64,000 nt of DNA from Solibacillus palustris (GTDB lineage: Bacteria; Bacillota; Bacilli; Bacillales_A; Planococcaceae), in NCBI RefSeq assembly GCF_022549215.1, contig NZ_JAKZFC010000001.1:682001-746000 (forward strand). Direction: 5' to 3'. Shown here piece by piece: positions 56,841 to 64,000 of the stretch (the first letter of the stretch is position 1; every line of letters starts with the position of its first letter). The notes beneath the pieces were generated by a model. That model was given only the letters and a program-made list of their open reading frames with translations. It had not been told where the DNA came from and ran no database searches. The translations under genes were made by a program, and so were the position numbers.

Positions 56841-58225
56841 TGACGACGAATTTAACACCAAAACAAATTACGGAGCATTTAAACCGCCATATTGTAGGGC
56901 AAGAAACGGCAAAACGCGCTGTTGCAATTGCGTTGCGTAATCGCTATCGCCGTTCGTTATTAAGTGAAGAACTAAAAGGTGAAGTCATTCCAAAAAATAT
57001 TTTAATGATTGGGCCTACAGGTGTTGGGAAAACTGAAATTGCGCGCCGTATTGCCAAGCTAACAAATGCACCGTTCATTAAGGTCGAAGCGACAAAATTT
57101 ACAGAAGTAGGCTATGTTGGACGCGACGTTGAATCGATGGTTCGTGATTTAGTGGAAGCAGCACGTCGACTTGTAAAAGAGGAAATGACTGTGGCGGTAC
57201 AAGAACAGGCTGAGCACAATGCCAATGAAGTGCTTGTGAAATTGCTAGTTCCTTCGAAAATAAAAGAAACGCTTACTCAAAATCCATTTGAAATGTTCTT
57301 TGGACAAAAGGGGCAACAAGAAGAACAGGCACAGCAAGAGGAACCTGAAATTCGTTCCCGTCGAGCTCAAATCGCGCAAGACTTACAAGCTGGAAAATTA
57401 GAAGACCAATGGGTAACGATTGAAGTGACGGAAAATGCACCAACGCTATTTGATGCAATGCCTGGCATGAATATGGACGGCGCAAATGGTATGCAAGACA
57501 TGTTATCGAACTTGATGCCGAAAAAAACAAAAAAACGAAAAGTGCAAGTGAAAGATGCACGTCGTATTTTAACGCAAGAAGAGGCAAATAAGCTAATTGA
57601 TACAGATGCACTTTCTAGTGAAGCCATTCACCGTGCAGAACAGGCGGGTATTATTTTTATTGATGAAATCGATAAAATTGCAAGCAAAGGTTCATCCTCT
57701 GCGGAAGTATCGCGTGAAGGCGTGCAACGTGATATTTTACCAATTGTTGAAGGCTCTACGGTAACGACAAAATATGGACCAGTGAAAACGGATTTTATGC
57801 TATTCATCGCAGCAGGTGCTTTCCATATGTCAAAGCCAAGTGATTTAATTCCTGAATTACAGGGGCGTTTCCCGATTCGTGTTGAATTAGAGAAATTAAC
57901 GAAAGCGGATTTTGTACGTATTTTACAAGAACCAGATCAATCGTTAATTTTACAATATAAAGCATTATTAGAAACAGAAGGTGTAACGATAGACTTTACG
58001 GAAGCGGCCATTGAGCGTATTGCAGAAATCGCAACAGAAGTAAACCAAGAAACAGATAATATTGGTGCACGTCGTTTACATACGATTTTAGAACGCCTTT
58101 TAGAAGAATTATCATACGAGGCTTCTGAAATTGCACCAGCGCATATCGAAATTACACCAAGCTATGTCGATCAAAAATTAGCGAATATCGTAAAAAACAA
58201 AGATTTGTCTCAATTTATCCTATAA
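56840..58225 (+). CDS. hslU: ATP-dependent protease ATPase subunit HslU (ClpY)
   Basis: A 461-residue AAA+ unfoldase that feeds proteins to HslV. Walker [16 protein letters not shown] (about 57-71), [18 protein letters not shown] pore-loop region, and Walker [12 protein letters not shown] (about 271-281) are present, with the inserted I domain between about 110 and 240. The C-terminus ends DLSQFIL, the tail that docks into HslV. One-base overlap with hslV. Confidence 0.97.
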   Translation: MTTNLTPKQITEHLNRHIVGQETAKRAVAIALRNRYRRSLLSEELKGEVIPKNILMIGPTGVGKTEIARRIAKLTNAPFIKVEATKFTEVGYVGRDVESMVRDLVEAARRLVKEEMTVAVQEQAEHNANEVLVKLLVPSKIKETLTQNPFEMFFGQKGQQEEQAQQEEPEIRSRRAQIAQDLQAGKLEDQWVTIEVTENAPTLFDAMPGMNMDGANGMQDMLSNLMPKKTKKRKVQVKDARRILTQEEANKLIDTDALSSEAIHRAEQAGIIFIDEIDKIASKGSSSAEVSREGVQRDILPIVEGSTVTTKYGPVKTDFMLFIAAGAFHMSKPSDLIPELQGRFPIRVELEKLTKADFVRILQEPDQSLILQYKALLETEGVTIDFTEAAIERIAEIATEVNQETDNIGARRLHTILERLLEELSYEASEIAPAHIEITPSYVDQKLANIVKNKDLSQFIL

Positions 58226-58308
58226 TGTAAGTTGAAATAGTATCTTTAAATTGTAAAAACCTTTAGAATATTAAGTGAATTAATTAGCCCGTAGGAGGAA
58301 ATATAAAA

Positions 58309-59088
58309 ATGAATTTATTAGCAAAGACACGAAAAATCAATGCAATGTTACAAGCTTCAGCTGGTAAGCCTGTTAACTTTAAAGAAATGGCTCAAACATT
58401 AGGTGATATTATCGAAAGTAACGTTTTCATCGTTAGCCGAAAAGGTAAATTATTAGGTATTTCAATTCACCAACAAATTGAAAACGATCGCATTAAAAAA
58501 ATGTTTGAAGAACGCCAATTCCCAGAAGAATATACGCAGAATTTATTCAACATTACGGAGACTTCTCCAAACTTGGATATTAACAACGAACATACAGCAT
58601 TCCCTGTTGAAAATAAAGATTTATTTGAAAAAGGTTTAACAACAATCGTACCAATTATCGGTGGTGGTGATCGTTTAGGTACATTGATGCTAGCTCGTAT
58701 TAGCGATCAATTTGAAGATGATGATTTAATTTTAGCTGAATACGGTGCAACTGTAGTAGGTATGGAAATTTTACGTGAAAAGTCAGAAGAAATTGAAGAG
58801 GAAGCACGTTCAAAAGCTATTGTACAAATGGCAATTAACTCATTATCATACTCAGAATTAGAAGCGATCGAGCATATTTTTGAAGAGCTTGATGGTCACG
58901 AAGGCTTATTAGTAGCATCTAAAATTGCTGACCGCGTAGGAATTACACGTTCTGTAATTGTAAACGCATTACGCAAATTAGAATCTGCTGGTGTAATTGA
59001 GTCACGTTCATTAGGCATGAAGGGTACTTACATCAAAGTATTAAACGGTAAATTTTTAACAGCTTTAGCTGAAATTAAAATGAAATAA
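58309..59088 (+). CDS. codY: GTP- and branched-chain-amino-acid-sensing global repressor CodY
   Basis: A 259-residue transition-state regulator. The N-terminal GAF domain (about 1-155) starts [27 protein letters not shown]. The C-terminal winged helix-turn-helix is [37 protein letters not shown] (about 203-239), the near-invariant CodY recognition segment. GTAGGAGG precedes the ATG. It ends the xerC-hslVU-codY cluster and lies upstream of the flagellar operon. Confidence 0.98.
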   Translation: MNLLAKTRKINAMLQASAGKPVNFKEMAQTLGDIIESNVFIVSRKGKLLGISIHQQIENDRIKKMFEERQFPEEYTQNLFNITETSPNLDINNEHTAFPVENKDLFEKGLTTIVPIIGGGDRLGTLMLARISDQFEDDDLILAEYGATVVGMEILREKSEEIEEEARSKAIVQMAINSLSYSELEAIEHIFEELDGHEGLLVASKIADRVGITRSVIVNALRKLESAGVIESRSLGMKGTYIKVLNGKFLTALAEIKMK

Positions 59089-59097
59089 TAGGATTGA

Positions 59098-59132
59098 AGC
59101 GATAAAGTTGTAATAACTTTATCGCTTTTTTT
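59098..59132 (+). terminator. Terminator after codY
   Basis: AGCGATAAAGTT pairs perfectly with AACTTTATCGCT across GTAAT, followed by a T run. Confidence 0.95.
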
Positions 59133-59670
59133 ATGGATACAGGGATTAGTTTATTAACCTATGAGAATATAATATCAACTGGAATGCAATGGTTACATTA
59201 TATGTAAATAATTATAAAATACATGGCTTGAAAAGATTTTATTTCATCAAGTCAAATAAATATTATTTTAGGAAATTAATCTTTACAAATATGAGTCGAA
59301 GGTTTTGTTACAAAATAATGAACAATCCCAATAATTACATGAATAATGCTATTATATTCTAAAGATGCACATATCGAATACATATTTGTGTATGGGTAAT
59401 TTACATGTATGGGTAATTGTTAATAGGAGTTTTGTGGTAATATTCTATTGTTATATGGAAGTTTCCGATAATATTGTCGGTAAAAAAGGGTGAAATTACG
59501 AAAAGCGATACAATATTATGTTTAAATCAAAGTATATTAACGAAAAAATAGTTCATTAAGACTATCAAAAAGTGCCAAAAGTCAATAGACACTCCAAATT
59601 AATATAATTACAATTGTAGTATTAAGTTGTCGTGACTAAAGAATTGGCAAAAGTAAATGAGGTGAAAAAT
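59133..59670 (+). promoter_or_regulatory. Long regulatory region upstream of the flagellar operon
   Basis: About 540 very AT-rich bases without a gene. It must hold the start of the large flagellar operon. Visible items are an extended -10 candidate TGC-TATTAT near 59348-59356, two 13-base direct repeats TGTATGGGTAATT at 59389-59401 and 59406-59418, and an imperfect palindrome TTTCCGA/TCGGTAAA at about 59462-59484. TATAAT lies near 59603. I could not fix a sigma-A or sigma-D promoter with proper spacing. Confidence 0.5.
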
Positions 59671-60063
59671 TTGAATTTATTTGGTGGTACGATTAGCAAA
59701 TTAGAAAATGGACTTTCATATGCTACGCTAAAAAATAAAGCGATAACACAAAATATAGCGAATGTTGATACACCGAATTACAAAACAAAAGAAGTAAGTT
59801 TCCAAGATATTTTTAATGAAGCGAAAGAATCTTCTATTTCTGCAAATCGCACGGATGCGAGACATTATGATTTTTCAATTGAAATTGGAACAAGCGGTGT
59901 ATACTCAAACGAAAATTTCCGAACAAGACCAAATGGGAATGCTGTAAACATGGATGCAGAGCAAGCTAAATTGGCGGAAAATACAATTTACTATAATGCA
60001 TTGATAGAGCGGTTAAATAGTAAATTTTCAACATTAAACACGGTAGTAAAGGGAGGTAGATAA
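59671..60063 (+). CDS. flgB: Flagellar basal-body rod protein FlgB
   Basis: A 130-residue proximal rod protein. It begins NLFGGTISKLENGLSYATLKNKAITQNIANVDTPNYKTKEVSF; the NIANVDTPNYK stretch is the flagellar rod signature. The start is TTG 59671, preceded by GAGGTG; it gives the same N-terminus as B. subtilis FlgB (MSLFSGTI...). An earlier in-frame start at 59632 adds 13 unrelated residues and is rejected. It is the first gene of the flagellar operon and flgC follows after two bases. Confidence 0.94.
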   Translation: MNLFGGTISKLENGLSYATLKNKAITQNIANVDTPNYKTKEVSFQDIFNEAKESSISANRTDARHYDFSIEIGTSGVYSNENFRTRPNGNAVNMDAEQAKLAENTIYYNALIERLNSKFSTLNTVVKGGR

Positions 60064-60065
60064 TT

Positions 60066-60530
60066 TTGTCGATTTTTCATAGTATGAATACAACTGCGTC
60101 GGCATTAACTGCACAACGTTTAAGAATGGATGTAATTTCCTCCAATATTGCCAATGTTGATACAACAAGAGCAAAGCAAGTAAATGGTGAGTGGGAGCCA
60201 TACCGTAAAAAATCAATTACATTAAAAGAAAATGAAGGTCAATTTTCAAGTTTTTTGAACATGGCAATGGGGAAAACGGTAAAGGCTGGAGTAGGGAACG
60301 GCGTGAAAGTAACTTCTATTAAAGAAGATACAGAAACACCGTTTAAATTAGTTTTTGACCCTACACACCCAGATGCAAATGAAGATGGTTATGTTCAAAT
60401 GTCGAATGTTGACTTATTAAAAGAAATGGTGGATTTAATATCAGCTACACGTTCATATGAAGCAAATATTACAGCATTTAATGCAAACAAAAGCATGTTA
60501 ACAAAAGCGCTTGAAATTGGGAAAGGGTGA
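60066..60530 (+). CDS. flgC: Flagellar basal-body rod protein FlgC
   Basis: A 154-residue rod protein. The N-terminus SIFHSMNTTASALTAQRLRMDVISSNIANVDTT carries the rod signature, and the C-terminus NVDLLKEMVDLISATRSYEANITAFNANKSM is the matching coiled-coil end of the family. The start is TTG 60066 with GGGAGG upstream. Confidence 0.95.
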   Translation: MSIFHSMNTTASALTAQRLRMDVISSNIANVDTTRAKQVNGEWEPYRKKSITLKENEGQFSSFLNMAMGKTVKAGVGNGVKVTSIKEDTETPFKLVFDPTHPDANEDGYVQMSNVDLLKEMVDLISATRSYEANITAFNANKSMLTKALEIGKG

Positions 60531-60537
60531 TAACTAA

Positions 60538-60846
60538 ATGGCGATAAATGCAGTTTCATTTATGTCTCCTGTACAATCTACGAATGAAGTGAGTCAGAAT
60601 AACAAAATAACATCTGCGAATGCACAACAACAGTTTGCTGACGCTTTAAAAGAAGCCATTAGTAGTGTAAATGAGTACCAAAATACATCAGATATGATGA
60701 CACAAAAATTAATAAGTGGTGGAGATGTTGATTTATTTGAAGTAATGGTTGCTGCTCAGAAGGCGAGTGTTACTTTAAATACAACCATTGAAATTCGTAA
60801 CAAAGCTGTAGAAGCTTATCAAGAAATTATGCGTATGAGTGTATAA
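60538..60846 (+). CDS. fliE: Flagellar hook-basal body complex protein FliE
   Basis: A 102-residue protein linking the MS ring to the rod. The C-terminal half QKLISGGDVDLFEVMVAAQKASVTLNTTIEIRNKAVEAYQEIMRM is typical FliE. GGGTGATAA precedes the ATG. It is followed by fliF after 58 bases. Confidence 0.94.
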   Translation: MAINAVSFMSPVQSTNEVSQNNKITSANAQQQFADALKEAISSVNEYQNTSDMMTQKLISGGDVDLFEVMVAAQKASVTLNTTIEIRNKAVEAYQEIMRMSV

Positions 60847-60904
60847 TTATTTTGTTTAACGAATAATTACTTGTTGGGCATTCACTATAACCGGAGGATT
60901 CATA

Positions 60905-62494
60905 ATGAATGAACGATTTACAAAAATTAAAAGCGACTCCACTACCTTTTGGCAGAGTCGAACTAAAAACCAAAAAGGTGCAATGATTGGTGCTGCTGTA
61001 GCGATTATTGCGCTTGCAGCTGCTATTACATATTTTTCGACCCGCACAACGATGGTGCAACTTTTCCCAGAAATGTCTCAAGCAGAGGTGGGAAGCATAA
61101 CAGAAGTACTTACTTCTCAAGGAGTTAAGTATGAAGTAACAAATGGAGGAACAACGATTTTAGTTCCTGAAAATCAAGTGCAAGACCTACAGGTATCTCT
61201 TGCTTCTCAAGGGTATCCTGACTCAGGAGAAATCGATACATCTTTCTTCACATCTAATGCTGGTTTTGGTATGACAGATAACGAATTCAACGTTATTAAA
61301 AAAGCGGCAATAGAAACAGACTTAACAAACCTATTACGCAAATTTGATGGTGTAAAAGATGCAAAAACAATCATTACATTACCAGATGAAGGCGTATTTC
61401 TAAAGGATGCTCAAGGTGAGTCAACAGCAGCAATTGTTTTAACAACATCACCAGGTCATAAATTTACAGATGATCAAATTAAAGGACTATTTAATTTAGT
61501 CGCAATGAGTATTCCAAACTTAACAAAGGAAAATATTCAGATTTCCAACCAATACGGTGATTACTATGATTTAGAATCTGCTGAAAATGGCGGAAGTGGT
61601 ATTAATACTGTAGAAGGTCAAATGGGCGTTAAAAAAACAATCGAACGTGATCTTCAACGCCAAGTGCAACAAATGCTAGGCACATTAATTGGTCAAGACA
61701 AAGTTGTTGTAAATGTTTCGGCTGATATTGATTTTAAAAAAGAAAATCGTGAAGAAAACTTAGTGAAACCTGTGGATGAAGAGAATATGTCAGGGATTGA
61801 AATAAGTGCACAGCGTATTACAGAGACATATTCTGGTGGTACCGCAGCAGCTGGTTCTCCAGAAGCTGAAAACGCAACAGATAATTTCGTGGATTACAAA
61901 GAAGGTACAACAGGCGATGGTGATTATGAACGTGTAGAAGAAACGATTAACAACGATGTCAATCGTATTCGACGTGAAATTCAAGAAAGCCCATATAAAA
62001 TCCGTGATTTAGGGATTCAAGTAATGGTTGAACCCCCAGGCACAGCAGAAGAGTTTGATCCAAGTATTCGTACAGACATTGAACAAATTTTATCAACAAT
62101 TGTTCGTACATCAATCGATCAAGATTCTGCTGGTGACTTAACAGATGAAGAAATTGCTAATCGAATCGTTGTATCAGTACAACAATTCCAAGGTAATAAT
62201 GGTGAAAATGCTGAACCTGAATCATTTATTCCTTGGTGGGTATGGGTTATTGGCGGTATCTTATTAGTAGCAATTGCATTATTAGTGCTTTATGTATTAC
62301 GTGCGCGTAAACGTAAGCAAGAGGAAGAAGAGCTAGATATTTTAGAACAACAACAGCAATTAATTGACGTTGAAGATATTTCAGAAGAAAAAGAAACGGA
62401 AGCGACTGTACGCCGTAAGCAACTAGAAAAAATGGCGAAAGAAAAGCCAGATGACTTTGCGAAGCTATTGCGTAGTTGGATTGCTGAAGAATAA
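60905..62494 (+). CDS. fliF: Flagellar MS-ring protein FliF
   Basis: A 529-residue membrane protein that forms the MS ring. The first membrane helix is at about 28-46 (AMIGAAVAIIALAAAITYF). The periplasmic ring-building domains follow, with the secretin-like YscJ/FliF part around LTNLLRKFDGVKDAKTIITLPD. The second membrane helix is at about 444-466 (WWVWVIGGILLVAIALLVLYVL), and the acidic C-terminal tail (PDDFAKLLRSWIAEE) binds FliG. CCGGAGG precedes the ATG. Confidence 0.96.
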   Translation: MNERFTKIKSDSTTFWQSRTKNQKGAMIGAAVAIIALAAAITYFSTRTTMVQLFPEMSQAEVGSITEVLTSQGVKYEVTNGGTTILVPENQVQDLQVSLASQGYPDSGEIDTSFFTSNAGFGMTDNEFNVIKKAAIETDLTNLLRKFDGVKDAKTIITLPDEGVFLKDAQGESTAAIVLTTSPGHKFTDDQIKGLFNLVAMSIPNLTKENIQISNQYGDYYDLESAENGGSGINTVEGQMGVKKTIERDLQRQVQQMLGTLIGQDKVVVNVSADIDFKKENREENLVKPVDEENMSGIEISAQRITETYSGGTAAAGSPEAENATDNFVDYKEGTTGDGDYERVEETINNDVNRIRREIQESPYKIRDLGIQVMVEPPGTAEEFDPSIRTDIEQILSTIVRTSIDQDSAGDLTDEEIANRIVVSVQQFQGNNGENAEPESFIPWWVWVIGGILLVAIALLVLYVLRARKRKQEEEELDILEQQQQLIDVEDISEEKETEATVRRKQLEKMAKEKPDDFAKLLRSWIAEE

Positions 62495-62509
62495 TAGGAG
62501 GTTCGGTTC

Positions 62510-63523
62510 TTGTCCAAGAAAGATAAAGATTTATCAGGAAAGCAAAAGGCTGCTTTACTGCTAATTTCTCTAGGGCCAGAAGTTTCGGCTTCTGTTTATA
62601 AGCATTTAAGTGAAGAAGAAATTGAACGTCTAACACTTGAAATTTCAAGTGTAAAAAAAGTGGAAGCTTCGGTGAAGGAAGATATCATCGAAGAATTCCA
62701 CCAAATTGCATTAGCGCAAGATTATATCACGCAAGGTGGTATTGGTTATGCGAAAACAGTGCTAGAAAAAGCATTAGGTGCTGAACAAGCACAAGCAATT
62801 TTAAATCGTTTAACATCATCTTTACAGGTGCGCCCATTTGATTTTGCACGAAAAGCAGATCCGTCACAAATTTTCAATTTTATTCAAAACGAACATCCAC
62901 AAACGATTGCTCTTATCCTATCTTATTTAGATCCAGGGCAAGCGGGGGTTATTCTTTCTTCATTACCACAAGAAGTACAGGCAGATATCGCAAAACGTAT
63001 CGCCATTATGGAGTCAACATCACCAGAAGTTATTAGTGAAATCGAATCTGTATTAGAGCGAAAATTGTCGTCTACTGTTACGCAGGATTACACGGAAACA
63101 GGCGGTGTAGATGCAGTGGTCGAAGTATTAAACGGTGTAGATCGTCAAACAGAAAAAACGATTCTCGATGCACTCGAAATTCAAGATCCAGAGCTTGCAG
63201 AAGAAATCAAAAAACGTATGTTTGTATTCGAAGATATTGTTACGCTGGACAATCGTTCAATTCAACGAGTTATTCGTGATTGTGAAAATGAAGACCTATT
63301 ACTGTCGATGAAGGTTTCTTCAGACGAAGTAAAAGATATTATTTTCCGCAATATGTCACAACGTATGGCTGAAACATTCCGCGAAGAAATGGAAATCATG
63401 GGTCCTGTTCGATTACGTGATGTAGAGGAAGCTCAGACTCGCATTGTAGCGGTTATCCGTCGACTAGAAGATGCAGGAGAAATTATTATTGCGCGTGGTG
63501 GAGGAGATGACGTAATTGTCTAG
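62510..63523 (+). CDS. fliG: Flagellar motor switch protein FliG
   Basis: A 337-residue rotor protein that interacts with the stator and sets rotation direction. The N-terminal domain has LSGKQKAALLLISLGPEVSASVYKHL. The middle domain has NEHPQTIALILSYLDPGQAG (the EHPQ motif), and the C-terminal domain has the charged torque helix around LLLSMKVSSDEVKDIIFRNMSQRMAE. The start is TTG 62510 with ATAGGAGG upstream. fliH overlaps its end by eight bases. Confidence 0.96.
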   Translation: MSKKDKDLSGKQKAALLLISLGPEVSASVYKHLSEEEIERLTLEISSVKKVEASVKEDIIEEFHQIALAQDYITQGGIGYAKTVLEKALGAEQAQAILNRLTSSLQVRPFDFARKADPSQIFNFIQNEHPQTIALILSYLDPGQAGVILSSLPQEVQADIAKRIAIMESTSPEVISEIESVLERKLSSTVTQDYTETGGVDAVVEVLNGVDRQTEKTILDALEIQDPELAEEIKKRMFVFEDIVTLDNRSIQRVIRDCENEDLLLSMKVSSDEVKDIIFRNMSQRMAETFREEMEIMGPVRLRDVEEAQTRIVAVIRRLEDAGEIIIARGGGDDVIV

Positions 63524-64000
63524 AATCATCCGTTCAACGAATGCTCAATCAACTGAAGAGAAACCCATTGTAGAAATTAAACTACATAGTTTCTTTGAGC
63601 CCATCCATTATGGAGAAGCAGCAGAAGAGCTTGTAGACGATACTCCTCAGTTAACGTTAGAGGAGATTCAACAAGAACGTCAAATGATGTTGCTACAAGC
63701 TGAACAAGAAATTGAACAACAAAAGCGACAATTTGATCATTTTCACAATGAGCAATTGCAAGCAGTAGAGGCATTAAAGCAAATGTGGGAAGAAGAAAAA
63801 ATCGTCCTTCAACAAGAAGCATATGATGCAGGTTTTGCCCAAGGGTATGAAGACGGCGTGCATAAAGCAAACGCAAATATGCAGCATTCCATTCTTACAG
63901 CAAATGAAACAATGCGTAATGCGCAAGTAAATGCAGCTGTCTATATTGAATCGCAAGAATCGGTATTATTGGAGCTTGCCTTAACATCAGCCGAACGTAT
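63516..64000 (+). CDS. fliH: Flagellar assembly protein FliH (partial, runs off the window)
   Basis: An open frame from TTG 63516 to the window end, 161 codons. The start is preceded by GGAGGAG (63500-63506) inside the fliG end. The sequence SRIIRSTNAQ and then EIKLHSFFEPI is followed by a long glutamine- and glutamate-rich coiled coil. It continues with the FliH-type glycine-repeat segment DAGFAQGYEDGVHKA, where G-x3-G-x3-G spacing is usual, and the beginning of the C-terminal domain. FliH regulates the export ATPase FliI, expected just downstream. Confidence 0.9.
   Translation, partial: MSRIIRSTNAQSTEEKPIVEIKLHSFFEPIHYGEAAEELVDDTPQLTLEEIQQERQMMLLQAEQEIEQQKRQFDHFHNEQLQAVEALKQMWEEEKIVLQQEAYDAGFAQGYEDGVHKANANMQHSILTANETMRNAQVNAAVYIESQESVLLELALTSAER

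Overview
This window looks like a chromosomal segment of a low-GC, endospore-forming, flagellated Bacillales bacterium. It is probably from the Lysinibacillus/Solibacillus part of the Planococcaceae. That placement is an inference from gene order, AT-rich codon use and protein character; no search was run. From the yicC-family gene to fliH the order closely follows the Bacillus subtilis yloC-to-fliH region. Nearly all genes lie on the + strand. Exceptions are rqcH and rpmB.

Layout: (1) 1-2991, the end of an oligopeptide ABC transporter operon (OppB fragment, OppC, OppA lipoprotein). (2) 3515-5017, a succinate/acetate-type CoA-transferase, convergent with rqcH (5288-6970). (3) 7204-8942, yicC-family RNase, gmk, rpoZ. 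(4) 9253-21215, a long tight gene train: coaC-type decarboxylase, priA, def, fmt, rsmB, rlmN, stp, prkC, rsgA, rpe, thiN and a 30-codon spoVM. (5) 21325-26259, a frameshifted ORF, rpmB (-), an Asp23-family protein, a FakA/YloV-type DAK2 protein, sdaAB and sdaAA. (6) 26381-33740, recG, a VOC-fold protein, the fatty-acid/phospholipid operon fapR-plsX-fabD-fabG-acpP, and rnc. (7) 33742-43302, smc, ftsY, ylxM, ffh, rpsP, khpA, rimM, trmD and rplS, the last behind an L19-type leader. (8) 43427-48115, lepB, rbgA, rnhB and a ylqG/ylqH pair. (9) 48350-59088, sucCD, dprA, topA, trmFO, xerC, hslVU, codY. (10) 59671-64000, start of the large flagellar operon: flgB, flgC, fliE, fliF, fliG and a partial fliH.

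The genes are mostly core housekeeping: translation start and ribosome maturation (def, fmt, rsmB, rlmN, rsgA, rbgA, rimM, trmD), cell-wall and growth signalling (stp/prkC), lipid supply under FapR, protein targeting (ftsY, ylxM, ffh, lepB), and chromosome maintenance (smc, topA, xerC, recG, priA, dprA).

The least explained content is between the genes. A modular family of structured repeats sits just downstream of genes at five places (5057-5290, 8940-9180, 32660-32760, 38580-38765, 41330-41565), and an inverted fragment lies at 3175-3221. Four copies share a two-hairpin module whose stems change sequence with compensating substitutions, so the fold rather than the sequence seems to be kept. 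Other modules are an IS200/IS605-end-like hairpin with a bulged T and a long double palindrome. Relative to B. subtilis, remA is missing between yicC and gmk, ylqD is replaced by a repeat copy, and the CoaB half of CoaBC is missing.
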